A stretch of DNA of 64,000 nt from Flavobacteriales bacterium UBA5040 (GTDB lineage: Bacteria > Bacteroidota > Bacteroidia > Flavobacteriales > Weeksellaceae): contig DIBY01000016.1 in the NCBI GenBank assembly GCA_002415135.1, forward strand, positions 115,524-179,523, read 5' to 3'. Under the pieces are notes generated by a model. The model was not told the DNA's origin, ran no database searches, and was given only the letters and a program-made list of their open reading frames with translations. Both the position numbers and the translations under genes were made by a program. This document shows, piece after piece, positions 23,224 to 32,178 of the stretch (position 1 is the first letter of the stretch; each line of letters begins with the position of its first letter).

Positions 23224-23568
23224 ATGTGCAGCGATTGTTTTGATAAGCAGTATTACAGTTTTCCTTCACAACTTGAATTTAAAAATTTTGAGGATATTTT
23301 AGATTCGAAGACTCGTTCCAATAAAATTAAAATTCTTGAATCAAATGATGAAAATAAACTCATGGATTACCGAATGTATTTTCTGTGCAATACTTGTGAA
23401 GAAATATTTGTACTTTCAATTCCAGATCATGCTTGGAGAGGATATTTTTTAACTCAAGAAAATGCATCAGCATATCACGATAAATTATATTCATCGGATA
23501 AAAAGAAAAAATATGGTTGTTTAGTAATGATCATCATTCTTTGTTCCCTTTTGATCTATGCCCTTTAG
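23224..23568 (+). CDS. Small Cys-pair protein with C-terminal membrane anchor
   Basis: I chose ATG 23224 (MCSDCF) over the TTG at 23209. The protein has 114 residues with two CxxC pairs (CSDC at the start, CNTC near residue 58), which could bind zinc, and a single C-terminal membrane segment (YGCLVMIIILCSLLIYAL). It is therefore a tail-anchored protein facing the cytoplasm. The function is unknown. It is the last gene of the block between the oxidoreductase remnant and the intact oxidoreductase. Confidence 0.55.
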   Translation: MCSDCFDKQYYSFPSQLEFKNFEDILDSKTRSNKIKILESNDENKLMDYRMYFLCNTCEEIFVLSIPDHAWRGYFLTQENASAYHDKLYSSDKKKKYGCLVMIIILCSLLIYAL

Positions 23569-23636
23569 CAAACGTTTGAATAATCTATTAAATTAAAACT
23601 TTTGTAACTTTTGTGGTTTAAAAATTCAATCATAAT

Positions 23637-24608
23637 ATGAAAGCAATCCACATCACCAAATCCGGCGGTCCCGATGTTTTACAACTCCAGGAAACCCCAA
23701 AACCAACGCTTGAAAAAAACCAAGTGCTCATCAAAGTAAAAGCAGCCGGCGTTAATCGCAGCGATGTGATCACCCGAAAAAATACCGCTACTTACGGCAA
23801 AGGTTCGCCCCAAACTTTAATTCCAGGCTTAGAAGTTTCTGGGGTTATTGAAGAAATCGGCGCTGAAGTCAATGACAAAAAAGTTGGTGATCAAGTCTGC
23901 GCCCTTATTTCAGACGGCGGTTATGCCGAATATGTTGCGGTCGACAGTTCGCACTGTCTTCCCATCCCGGAAGGAATCAGTCTGGAAGATGCAGCCGCAA
24001 TTCCGGAAACGGTTTTTACGGTTTGGTTTGATGTTTTTATGTTGGGAAAATTACAACCCGGCGAAAAATTACTCATTCACGGCGGAACCAGCGGCATTGG
24101 AACCATGGGATTGCAAATGGCAAAAGCCTGGGGTTGCGAAACCTACACCACTGCCGGAACGCAAGAAAAAACCAACTTCCTCAAAAAAATGAAGGTCGGA
24201 ACCGTCCTCAATTATAAAAAAGAAGCTTTCGAAGAAGTCTGGAAAGACGAAAAGATCGATGTCATTCTCGATATGGTCGGCGGAGATTATACCCAAAAGA
24301 ACCTCGACATCCTGAATAAAAAAGGCCGCCTCGTTTACATCAACGGCATGAAAAGCACCGACGTGAGTATCAATCTGCGCACGATCATGGCTAAGAATCT
24401 GACCTTAACCGGAAGTTTCCTCAAACCTCAAATTGCAGAAGTGAAAACTCAGATCGCTCAGCAAGTTGAAAAAAATATTTGGCCGATGTTTAATTCCAAA
24501 GCGATCCATCCTATCATTTATAAAAAATTCCCTTTAGCAGAAGCCGCCGAAGCGCACCGATTGATGGAAAGCAGTGAGCATATTGGGAAGATTCTATTAA
24601 CGATGTGA
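23637..24608 (+). CDS. NAD(P)H-dependent quinone oxidoreductase (zinc-free MDR family)
   Basis: The protein has 323 residues. It shows the MDR catalytic domain without zinc ligands, AGVNRSDVITR, the GxGxxG-like nucleotide motif HGGTSGIGTMGLQMAKAWG (about residues 147-165) and the VTGSFLKP-type C-terminal region. It resembles the Qor/zeta-crystallin and PIG3-like group, which reduces quinones with NADPH. The gene has higher GC content than the block just upstream and is a single unit. A diverged 23-codon copy of its start lies at 22404-22475. Confidence 0.9.
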   Translation: MKAIHITKSGGPDVLQLQETPKPTLEKNQVLIKVKAAGVNRSDVITRKNTATYGKGSPQTLIPGLEVSGVIEEIGAEVNDKKVGDQVCALISDGGYAEYVAVDSSHCLPIPEGISLEDAAAIPETVFTVWFDVFMLGKLQPGEKLLIHGGTSGIGTMGLQMAKAWGCETYTTAGTQEKTNFLKKMKVGTVLNYKKEAFEEVWKDEKIDVILDMVGGDYTQKNLDILNKKGRLVYINGMKSTDVSINLRTIMAKNLTLTGSFLKPQIAEVKTQIAQQVEKNIWPMFNSKAIHPIIYKKFPLAEAAEAHRLMESSEHIGKILLTM

Positions 24609-24759
24609 TCATTGGTTGATTTGATGATGTGGCGATTTAAAAATTAGTTTCAATAGAGTCTCAAAACCTTAATCCGTAAGAAAATTAAAAGTTGAGATTC
24701 CACGCTCCACTTTGTTCCGCTCTGAATGACAAATTAATTGTTTAATTACAAAATCTAAT

Positions 24760-25332
24760 TTGAATGACATAGGAAACGGAGTCGTAAAGAAGATTGAAAT
24801 ATTTAGAACTTATATGATATATCAAAAGAAACCTTGTGCCGATATCAAATTAATTGATGAGCTGGTTTTTAAACCGTGTAATTTTAGTTTAAAAAATATA
24901 AAACCTGAAACAGAAAGCCAGGAATATTCAGCCCATCGTTTTCAGCTGAACGAAAAACAGATCCTATTTCGAGTTGGCAAAATAACTCCCACAAAAACAG
25001 GACAATTTGTTACAATCTGGAAACGAAACGCTGAAGGAATAACTGCACCATTTGAGATTTCAGATGAATTTGACTTTTATTTGATAGCCACCAAAACTGC
25101 AACAAATTTTGGTGTTTTTATATTTCCGAAAAAAATCCTGCACGAAAATAAAATTTTATCCGATCAAACAAGAGACGGAAAACGTGGAATAAGGGTGTAT
25201 CCGATTTGGGATGAAGCGACCAGCAAACAGGCGCAGAAAACCAAAATCTGGCAAACAGAATATTTTTTAGATTTATCTAATCCTGGGCAAATTGATTTGA
25301 ATCGAGCGAAGAATTTGTTGAAAATAGAATAA
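24760..25332 (+). CDS. MepB-family protein
   Basis: The protein has 190 residues. It matches the MepB family pattern: FRVGKITPTKTGQFVTIWKR, FDFYLIAT, GVFIFPKKIL and GKRGIRVYP with WxxEYF near the end. MepB proteins were first noted in the mepRAB multidrug-efflux operon of Staphylococcus, but their own activity is unknown. Here the gene stands alone. The start at 24760 could also be Met19 (MIYQKKP), which fits the family N-terminus about as well. It is followed by a large REP-type repeat array. Confidence 0.8.
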   Translation: MNDIGNGVVKKIEIFRTYMIYQKKPCADIKLIDELVFKPCNFSLKNIKPETESQEYSAHRFQLNEKQILFRVGKITPTKTGQFVTIWKRNAEGITAPFEISDEFDFYLIATKTATNFGVFIFPKKILHENKILSDQTRDGKRGIRVYPIWDEATSKQAQKTKIWQTEYFLDLSNPGQIDLNRAKNLLKIE

Positions 25333-25987
25333 AGCTATGGGTCGATAAGATAGCGTTCCTACGGAACGCCCAACATTGCTAGGTAATAAATCTACAGAGA
25401 TATGATTCCTACGGAATCTTTTATTTATCAATCATTCAAGAATTAAAATGCTAAAAGAACATAGCATCTGATCAATAAGATAGCGTTCCTACGGAACGCC
25501 GAACATTACTACGTAATAAATCTGCAGAGATATCATTCGTACGGAATCTTTTGTTCATCAATCATGCAAGAATTAAAATGCTAAAAGAACATAGCATCTG
25601 GCCAATAAGATAGCGTTCCTACGGAACGCCCAATATTGCTACTTAATAAATCTACAGAGATATGATTCCTCCGGAATCAATTCCTTTAAAATCATATGGA
25701 AATTTCATTGATGCTAGAAGAAATCGACTTATAAAAAAAATAGTCTTCCTACGGAATCTTCTTCTTTATTAAACCGTTACTTATTTGGATGAAAACCTTG
25801 TCTCGTCCTTCAAACGAGGTCAAAACCTCTGCACCTTTGCGAGAAAAACATTGCATCTTTGCGAGAAACCATTTTTCGAATCGCAGAAACATAAACTTAT
25901 TTCAAAAGTGCTATTTTAGTAGCATTAAATAACATCAAATTCTTTTTTCGACCATCAACGGGAAAAGCAACTCTAAAAAAACATTTC
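25333..25987. repeat. Array of three 130-bp REP/BIME-like repeats
   Basis: The gene-free region after mepB holds three copies of a 130-bp unit whose first hairpins (GCGTTCCTACGGAACGC) lie at 25353-25369, 25483-25499 and 25613-25629, exactly 130 bp apart. Each unit also has a second hairpin of the type GATTCCTACGGAATC (25404-25418 and equivalents; one base of the stem or loop varies in copies 2 and 3). A partial fourth hairpin is near 25742-25757. Between hairpins the text AGAATTAAAATGCTAAAAG is conserved. On the minus strand the hairpins are followed by TATCT or ATCTCTG, like the REPs flanking the transposase at 36920-37384. The remaining 230 bp before the M19 gene show no feature. Confidence 0.85.
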
Positions 25988-26968
25988 ATGAATCAACCTG
26001 TTATCGATCTGCACTGCGACTTACTAAGTTATCTTACCAAATCAAACTCCAGCATTTACAAGACCGAAGATGTTGGTTGTGCCGTTCCCTATTTAATTGA
26101 AGGAAATGTCAAGTTACAAATCATGGCGATTTTTGCACCAGTGGAATCCAACAGCCACGAATATGGATTAAAGCAAAGTGAAATTTTCCAAAATTTAAAT
26201 AACGAAGAAAATGAATTATACCGTTTTGAAAAACAACATTTAGAAAATCTCGCAACGAACGAAAATATCGGAATGTTGGCTTCTGTTGAAAGTGGTTCGG
26301 CTTTTTGCGATGAAAATGTTTCTCTGAAACAAGGCTTTGAAAATTTGGAAAGAATTATCGAAAATGTAGGCTCGATCATGTACATCAGTTTTACGCATCA
26401 TGCTGAGAACAGATTTGGTGGCGGCAACTACTCCACTGTTGGCTTAAAAAATGATGGAAAAGCATTAATTGATTATCTACACAACAGAAATATCGCCATC
26501 GATTTTTCGCATACGAGTGATGCTTTGGCGCATGATATTCTCAATTATATTTCGAAAGAAAACATCAGCGTTCCGATCATGGCGAGTCATTCCAATTACC
26601 GTCCTGTTTATGATCATAAACGGAATTTAGAAGATGATTTCGCTAAAGAAATTATTCATCAAAAAGGTTTGATTGGACTCAATTTTGTTCGGGCGTTTGT
26701 GAACCCAGAAAAAGTAGAGGCTTTGGAAGAACACGTTGCGCATGGAATTAGCTTGGGTGCTGAAAATACGATCTGTTACGGTGCGGATTATTTTTACACC
26801 AAAGACAATCCTGACAAATCAAGAATTCCTTTCTATTTTAAAGAACATGATAATGCCGGTTGTTATCCAGAAATAAATAAGGTTTTGGAGGAACAATTTG
26901 GTGCGAAACAAATGAAGAAAATCAGCAGTCAGAATGCTTTGGATTTTATTGAAAGACTTTGGAAGTAA
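25988..26968 (+). CDS. M19-family (membrane dipeptidase-like) metallopeptidase
   Basis: The protein has 326 residues. Metal-site motifs of the renal-dipeptidase family are present: DLHCDLL near the start (HxD), the Glu in SVESGSAF, DFSHTSD and ASHSNYRPV (two His motifs), and GADYFY near the end. Such enzymes hydrolyse dipeptides, and some act on modified or D-amino-acid-containing substrates. It has no signal peptide, so it should be cytoplasmic, unlike the animal enzyme. It is followed after 45 bp by a nucleoside-deaminase gene, possibly in one transcript. Confidence 0.9.
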   Translation: MNQPVIDLHCDLLSYLTKSNSSIYKTEDVGCAVPYLIEGNVKLQIMAIFAPVESNSHEYGLKQSEIFQNLNNEENELYRFEKQHLENLATNENIGMLASVESGSAFCDENVSLKQGFENLERIIENVGSIMYISFTHHAENRFGGGNYSTVGLKNDGKALIDYLHNRNIAIDFSHTSDALAHDILNYISKENISVPIMASHSNYRPVYDHKRNLEDDFAKEIIHQKGLIGLNFVRAFVNPEKVEALEEHVAHGISLGAENTICYGADYFYTKDNPDKSRIPFYFKEHDNAGCYPEINKVLEEQFGAKQMKKISSQNALDFIERLWK

Positions 26969-27013
26969 TTGATTTGATAATGTGAAGATTTATTAATTTC
27001 GTAATTAAAAAAA

Positions 27014-27505
27014 ATGGCTCAAAAATTAAATAATACCGACGAGAAATATTTAAAAAAATGTCTGGAATTGGCAAAAGAATCGGTGGAAGCTGGTGATGAA
27101 GCTTTCGGATCGGTCCTGGTCAACGAAGCAGGAAAGATTATCGCGGAAGCTCGAAACAGAGTGAATGAAAAAACAGTTCTGGCTCATCCTGAAATTGATT
27201 TAGCCTACTGGGCAGCGGAAAATTTATCTGAAGAAGAAAGAGCAAAAACGACCATGTACACGACTGGTGAACATTGTCCGATGTGTTCGGCAGCGCACGG
27301 TTGGGTTGGAATTGGAACTTTGGTGTATTTGAGTTCTGCGAAACAGTTAGAAGAATGGCAAAAAGAATATGATCTTCCGGCAGCGCCAATTAACTTCTTG
27401 CCCGCCGAGGATATTATTAAAAACGTAGAAGTTCGTGGTCCGGCTGAAGGTGAATTATTTGAAGAAATTAAAAAACTGCATCACTTGAACTGGACAAAAA
27501 AATAG
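27014..27505 (+). CDS. Nucleoside/guanine deaminase-like protein (CDA fold)
   Basis: The protein has 163 residues. The zinc site reads HPEID (His and catalytic Glu; the usual middle residue is Ala) and HCPMCSAAH (two Cys ligands). The order and spacing fit the CMP/dCMP-type deaminases of the TadA/guanine-deaminase branch. The segment GSVLVNEAGKIIAEARNRV is also typical. It may deaminate guanine, cytosine or a nucleoside; the sequence alone does not decide. TadA itself usually has HAE and PCxxC, so this is probably a free-base or nucleoside enzyme rather than the tRNA enzyme. Confidence 0.82.
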   Translation: MAQKLNNTDEKYLKKCLELAKESVEAGDEAFGSVLVNEAGKIIAEARNRVNEKTVLAHPEIDLAYWAAENLSEEERAKTTMYTTGEHCPMCSAAHGWVGIGTLVYLSSAKQLEEWQKEYDLPAAPINFLPAEDIIKNVEVRGPAEGELFEEIKKLHHLNWTKK

Positions 27506-27635
27506 AATCGGATCATTTAACCTAAACTATACAACGAGCACAAATGTTTAAAGTCAAGAATTGATCACCAGAATTTTGAGTTTATTGATCATCTATAAAT
27601 TATTTTAATTTTAGCTTCTAATATTTAAAAACAAA

Positions 27636-28316
27636 ATGTTTAAAATACTATTCGGTTCGAGTCTCTTTCTATTAATGATGAGTTGTCAAAAAGACCATCA
27701 GATTATGGAACCAGAAAATAGTATATCTTCTGGAAAAACAACCGAATTTGATTCTAAAAATAAAGAAAGAGTCGTCACAGAAAAAATAAAAGTTTATCGG
27801 TCAAAATATTTGGCAATCGAGAATGTTTTAGTGAATGATCACAAAATTATTTTACCTCAACAAGAATTTGCGAAACTCTATCCGAAATATGATTCGATCC
27901 GAACTACAATACGTGAATGTGGTCATCCTTTAGAATGGTTAGATGAAAAATGGATGGTAAAAACGTACGGTGAAAAAGACGAAAACGTAGGAACTTTCGC
28001 TAGATTTGACGGAAAAATTACAAGATTCAGTATTAAAAGTTTCGATTTCGACAGCAATAATCATCTGGTTATATTCGACTCTGGAAAGGCGAAAGGTAAT
28101 ACGTTTCTGATCATTTCTGATCAAATCGTGCTGGATGAAAACACAACCGTTTCTGACTTCAAAAAACTCTTTCCTAAAATAGAAATGGAAGAAACTGAGG
28201 ATAAAGATACGGTGCGTTTTAGATTGTACATTGCTGAAAATCTTGATGAGGCATTTTTATTTTATTTTAAAAATGGAAAATTGGATTACTACGCCTTGTG
28301 GTGGTTATTGTGCTAA
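27636..28316 (+). CDS. Putative lipoprotein of unknown function
   Basis: The protein has 226 residues and a lipoprotein signal (lipobox LLMMSC, Cys17 or so). The mature protein is beta-rich and polar, with a Cys pair (ECGH and a final WWLLC). The phrase KLFPKIEMEE and the preceding TTVSDFKKLFP resemble a repeated sensor-like strand/helix pattern of secreted proteins in this group, but no family was recognised. Its end overlaps the open frame of the next lipoprotein gene, whose real start is at 28391, so the two are probably cotranscribed. Confidence 0.6.
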   Translation: MFKILFGSSLFLLMMSCQKDHQIMEPENSISSGKTTEFDSKNKERVVTEKIKVYRSKYLAIENVLVNDHKIILPQQEFAKLYPKYDSIRTTIRECGHPLEWLDEKWMVKTYGEKDENVGTFARFDGKITRFSIKSFDFDSNNHLVIFDSGKAKGNTFLIISDQIVLDENTTVSDFKKLFPKIEMEETEDKDTVRFRLYIAENLDEAFLFYFKNGKLDYYALWWLLC

Positions 28317-28390
28317 AAATTAAAATCATTTCAAAACGCCTCAGATCATTGACGGTAGAAGAAACTTACATTAAAAAAGGCAAACTATTT

Positions 28391-29191
28391 ATGAGAAAGA
28401 TATTGGTCATTAATATCATATTGTTTTCTATTCTTGGCTGTACCGATAAAGTTAAGGATATCAGCGCCGTGAAGGAAAATACTTTGAAACCTGTGGCTAC
28501 TGAAAAAACTACCGTTAAAAACAGCGAAACGTTTCAGAAATTCGAGGAGTCCACTTATGATCGGACTGATGTAAAAGACAGAATCGAAAATCATCAAAGC
28601 GCGCTCGCTTCTCTTTCAGAAAATGGAATCTTTAAGTCAATCAGCGATCCTTTGCTCAAAAAACTTTCTACGAAACATGAGCAGTACTTTTTGGCTCATC
28701 CAGAATACGAACTTTTATCGATTGCCAAAGGATCTCTTACTGCAGACGAAAAAAATGACCGAGTTTTCGTGATCTTCAATAATAGTGAATCCATCATCAC
28801 GATTTTGATCTACCAGGCAGAGAAAGATCTTTATCGAGAACTCTACCGAACGGTGAAAGTTTTAAATGGTTTGGAAGATGCTGGCTGCAACTACGGCGCT
28901 TTTGGAACGTTGGATTATCAGATGGGAGAAGAAATCATTGATCAGAAAGAATTTCTGGAAAAAAATGTAGGTCAGTTTTTTGAAGCTGTTCCAATCATTA
29001 TGAACGGTTTAAAAGAAGATGAAAATTTTGCACCTGATCACGGATGTTTTTCAAAAGGAATGGGCATTACTAAAAAAGTACGCTTTGTCGCGATACCGAC
29101 AAGTCAGATCTACAACAACTGGGAATGTCTCACCTACCAAAAGGAATCGGATTCTTTTCTCATTTTCTATGGACAAGCCTTTGCAGACTGA
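28391..29191 (+). CDS. Putative lipoprotein of unknown function
   Basis: I chose ATG 28391 (MRKILVINIILFSILGC) because it gives a clean lipoprotein signal with the lipid Cys at residue 17; the open frame extends upstream to 28298, but that part has no signal and overlaps the previous gene. The mature protein of about 250 residues is alpha/beta and polar and contains several Cys (AGCNYGAFG, DHGCFSKG, WECLTY). It may be a paralogue in style of the upstream lipoprotein, but sequence similarity is not obvious. Confidence 0.6.
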   Translation: MRKILVINIILFSILGCTDKVKDISAVKENTLKPVATEKTTVKNSETFQKFEESTYDRTDVKDRIENHQSALASLSENGIFKSISDPLLKKLSTKHEQYFLAHPEYELLSIAKGSLTADEKNDRVFVIFNNSESIITILIYQAEKDLYRELYRTVKVLNGLEDAGCNYGAFGTLDYQMGEEIIDQKEFLEKNVGQFFEAVPIIMNGLKEDENFAPDHGCFSKGMGITKKVRFVAIPTSQIYNNWECLTYQKESDSFLIFYGQAFAD

Positions 29192-29326
29192 TAATTTTTC
29201 AAGACGAAAATTATCACAAACACTTTGAGTTTTAAAAAAATTCCCAAATCACCTATTCATGTTTTTTTTGAATAAAGGCTAACTCACAGAAAACGAGTAT
29301 CTTTAGATTCAATAAGAACAAATACC

Positions 29327-29758
29327 ATGACACAACCAGTTATTAGCCAGTATCATTTTTTAGTAGAATGGGGCGGATCGAGACTCGATTTTCTTGAAGT
29401 TTCAGGATTAGATATTGTAGTGGATATCGTCCCTATGCGAGGTGGAAGTTCACCCGAAGAGAACGAGATAAAAATTCCGGGATTAACGAGGTATAAAGAT
29501 ATCGTTTTGAAAAGGACAGTAAAAGTCGGAGATAATGACTTTTATAACTGGATTAAAACTCGAAGCTTCGGAACAATCGAAAGAAGAGACATCACAATTT
29601 CTCTACTCAATGAAGAACATGAACCTGTGATTTTTTGGAAGGTTAAAAATTGTTTTCCTTCTCAATATATTGGGCCTATGCTGATCAGTAATGATTCTCA
29701 ACTTGCAACGGAAACACTCGTGTTAACACACGAAGGCTTTTCAGTGGAACATCGGTAA
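29327..29758 (+). CDS. Orphan phage-type tail-tube protein (gp19 family)
   Basis: The protein has 143 residues. It fits the T4 gp19-like tail-tube family: YHFLVEWGGSRLDFLEVSGLD at the start, a VPMRGGSSPEEN loop, IKIPGLTRYKDIVLKRTV and NDFYNWIKT. In phage tails and extracellular contractile injection systems this protein forms the inner tube. Here no sheath, baseplate, spike or ATPase gene is nearby; the neighbours are a lipoprotein and an aminopeptidase. It may be a remnant, or a tube protein recruited for another job. The family call is good; the function here is open. Confidence 0.8.
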   Translation: MTQPVISQYHFLVEWGGSRLDFLEVSGLDIVVDIVPMRGGSSPEENEIKIPGLTRYKDIVLKRTVKVGDNDFYNWIKTRSFGTIERRDITISLLNEEHEPVIFWKVKNCFPSQYIGPMLISNDSQLATETLVLTHEGFSVEHR

Positions 29759-29814
29759 AAGTGGGCAACCTTTCATATCATTCTAATCCTAATCTATAGA
29801 GATGATCTGTTTGC

Positions 29815-29911
29815 GTGAGGGATAGTAATGGAAATCCTTTTTGTTTTGTCTGGACTTGGTGAAGGCAAAACAAAAAGATTGTAATGAATAGCCCGACCCT
29901 TGGGTCACTCT
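29815..29911. repeat. Dispersed hairpin repeat, second type
   Basis: A perfect 12-bp stem (CTTTTTGTTTTG at 29837-29848, complement at 29866-29877) is flanked by GATAGTAATGGAAATC on one side and GATTGTAATGAATAGCC on the other. The layout, a hairpin between conserved flanks that include a GGATAGC-like block, recalls the repeat at 19838-19917, but the sequence differs. It may also end the tail-tube transcript. Confidence 0.5.
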
Positions 29912-29920
29912 CCAAAAAAA

Positions 29921-29944
29921 AAAGTGTAGAAAAATCTACACTTT
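29921..29944 (-). terminator. Terminator of the aminopeptidase P gene
   Basis: AAAGTGTAGA (29921-29930) pairs with TCTACACTTT (29935-29944); the minus strand continues into a run of ten T. It lies 7 bp after the stop codon. Confidence 0.85.
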
Positions 29945-29950
29945 AAATAT

Positions 29951-31723
29951 TTATATCGGTTGAACCATTTCTAAGAACCAGTCTTTGACCTCGCCTTGTA
30001 AATCGTTTTCTAATTTCTCTTTACACCAACTGTGGTAATTATTTAACCAGTCTTTTTCAGGTTGAGTTAATAATTCGGTAGCGATCACATTTTTGTCGAA
30101 TGGACAGATCGTTAAGGTTTCAAAATCATAAAATGTTCCGAAATCAGTGGTTTCCAATTCCCGAACCGAGATTAGATTTTCGTGACGAATTCCGTAATGG
30201 TTTTCGTAATAAAAACCTGGCTCGTTGGACAATACCATGCCTGGAATCAGTTCCTGAAAATTCATGTCTTTTCTGATGTTCTGCGGACCTTCATGTACAT
30301 TCATGAAACTACCTACACCGTGACCGGTTCCGTGGTTATAATCTTTGCTTTCTTTCCAAAGAGCCAATCTTGCAAACGCATCCAACTGAACACCGCGTGT
30401 GCCTTTCGGAAACTTCACCATCGATAATTGAATCAATCCTTTCAACGCCAAAGTACAATTTTCTTTAAATTCTGCCGAGGCAGTTCCTAAAGCTGAAGTT
30501 CGCGTGATATCTGTTGTTCCTTCTAAATATTGTCCGCCTGAATCGACTAAGATCGTATCTTGATTCGTCACTTCTTTGCTGCCTTCACTTTTCGCAGAGT
30601 AATGCATAATTGCACCATTTTCTCTATAACCAACGATGCTGCCGAAACTTTCTCCTACAAAGTTTTTTCCTTCTGCACGGAAACCTCTTAATTTTTCACC
30701 AATTGAAAATTCTGTCATTGCTTCTTTTCCAGCTTGATGGGTTAACCAATAAAGGAATTTCACCATGGCTACTCCATCTCTTTGCATCACGGTTCTGAAA
30801 CCTTGCAGTTCGGTTTCATTTTTAATGGCTTTCATTAAATTTCCTGGTACAGGTGCTTTAATAAAAGTGTTATTTTCTTTCAAAGCTTCGAAAATAGAAT
30901 GATTTCCATTGGGCGAGATCAAAACTTTTTCGTCTTTTACTTTATCTAATTCTTTGTAGAATTCTTCGTAAGGAAGCATTTTAACCCAAGCATCATCCAT
31001 TTGTTTTCTGGAATCAACATCGAGTTTTTCTAAATCCACAAAAAGTTTCGCTTCATTTTTAGTCAATAAAACGTAACCCAGAAATACAGGATTGGACTGT
31101 ACATCGCTTCCCCGTAAATTTAAAGTCCAGGCTACATCGTCTAAACTGGAAATAATGTGCACAGATGCGCCCAACTCTTCCATTTTAGTACGAATATCTG
31201 CCAACTTATCATTCACTGATTTTCCAGCTCTTTCAATCGGTTGTACAAATACAGGATTTTTTTGAGTGTTGGTCGTTCTATCTTTCCAAATTTCCTTTAA
31301 TAATGGGAAGTCTACCAGCTTATTTCCTTTGGCAGCTAATTTCTCGGTTAATAATTCCCAGTTGGCATGTGCAGTTGCAATCGCGTTTACGGCTACTGTT
31401 CCGTTCTCCGGAATTTCTTCATTGATCCAGTCGATATAATTGGGAGTTCCCTCCATTCCGTCTTTCATTAAAGCAATTCCGGAATCTTTCAATTCGATCG
31501 GTGCCTGTACAAAATAACGTCCGTCGGTCCATAAACCTGCTTTATCTTTGGTAATGACTACGAATCCAGCTGAACCTGTAAATCCTGAAAGCCATGATCT
31601 TTCTTGCCATTCTTCGGGTAAATATTCGCTCATGTGAGGATCTGCCGAATAAACAATAAAAGCATCAATATTATTTTCTGACATTTTTTGGCGAAGCGCC
31701 ACTATTTTTTCTGATGAAGTCAT
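29951..31723 (-). CDS. Xaa-Pro aminopeptidase (aminopeptidase P, M24B)
   Basis: The protein has 590 residues, the size of the three-domain cytoplasmic aminopeptidase P. Two creatinase-like N-terminal domains precede the pita-bread catalytic domain, whose metal ligands are visible: VDSGGQYLEGTTDITRT (two Asp), HGTGHGVG (His), SNEPGFY (Glu) and GIRHENL (Glu). The enzyme removes N-terminal residues that precede proline. It is a single gene with its own terminator. Confidence 0.95.
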   Translation of the reverse strand: MTSSEKIVALRQKMSENNIDAFIVYSADPHMSEYLPEEWQERSWLSGFTGSAGFVVITKDKAGLWTDGRYFVQAPIELKDSGIALMKDGMEGTPNYIDWINEEIPENGTVAVNAIATAHANWELLTEKLAAKGNKLVDFPLLKEIWKDRTTNTQKNPVFVQPIERAGKSVNDKLADIRTKMEELGASVHIISSLDDVAWTLNLRGSDVQSNPVFLGYVLLTKNEAKLFVDLEKLDVDSRKQMDDAWVKMLPYEEFYKELDKVKDEKVLISPNGNHSIFEALKENNTFIKAPVPGNLMKAIKNETELQGFRTVMQRDGVAMVKFLYWLTHQAGKEAMTEFSIGEKLRGFRAEGKNFVGESFGSIVGYRENGAIMHYSAKSEGSKEVTNQDTILVDSGGQYLEGTTDITRTSALGTASAEFKENCTLALKGLIQLSMVKFPKGTRGVQLDAFARLALWKESKDYNHGTGHGVGSFMNVHEGPQNIRKDMNFQELIPGMVLSNEPGFYYENHYGIRHENLISVRELETTDFGTFYDFETLTICPFDKNVIATELLTQPEKDWLNNYHSWCKEKLENDLQGEVKDWFLEMVQPI

Positions 31724-32038
31724 ATTGTATCTATTTGGATGTGAATTTACGAAGAATTTAAGTGTTTGGAAAAAGATGGGTCTTAAAGTTTTTATAAAAA
31801 ATGAATTTCCTGCATATTGAGAGTTCCAAAAATTAAAAATATTCCGCAGAATGGAGTTAATAAACTAATTATGTTAAAATTTAGAATTTTCACAGCGTAC
31901 TCCATGACCAAATTTATGCTTTTGCGAACAACTGAATTAAGGTTTAGAACTTTGACACCGTTGGGAACAGTTCATCTGCTGAATACAATGATCTCTAATT
32001 ATGCATAGTTTCAATGAAAGAATAACCGCTCTATCTTT

Positions 32039-32107
32039 TAGCCACGATTGCAACGGCATCCCCGCCGCTGCGGCGGGATAGAGTGGAAAGCGGGTCCGGG
32101 TGCGACC
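32039..32107 (+). repeat. Dispersed hairpin repeat, copy 2
   Basis: It reads TAGCCACGATTGCAACGGC, ATCC, a GC-rich hairpin (CCGCCG-CTG-CGGCGG), then GATAGAGTGGAAAGCGGG. Block order and most bases match copy 1 at 19838-19917, whereas the central hairpin is unrelated, so the stem is kept but its sequence is not. Confidence 0.6.
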
Positions 32108-32146
32108 AAAAGCTAAAATCTTCGTGCTTCTAAAAAGAATAAAAAA

Positions 32147-32178
32147 AAAGTATATCGAAAATGAATCCGATATACTTT
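32147..32178 (-). terminator. Terminator of the TPR protein gene
   Basis: AAAGTATATCG (32147-32157) pairs with CGATATACTTT (32168-32178), and a T run follows on the minus strand. It lies 26 bp after the stop codon. Confidence 0.8.

Noticed and set aside
31817..32008. 63-codon ORF in the gap after aminopeptidase P
   Set aside because: There is no promoter, no conserved motif and the composition looks like translated non-coding DNA.
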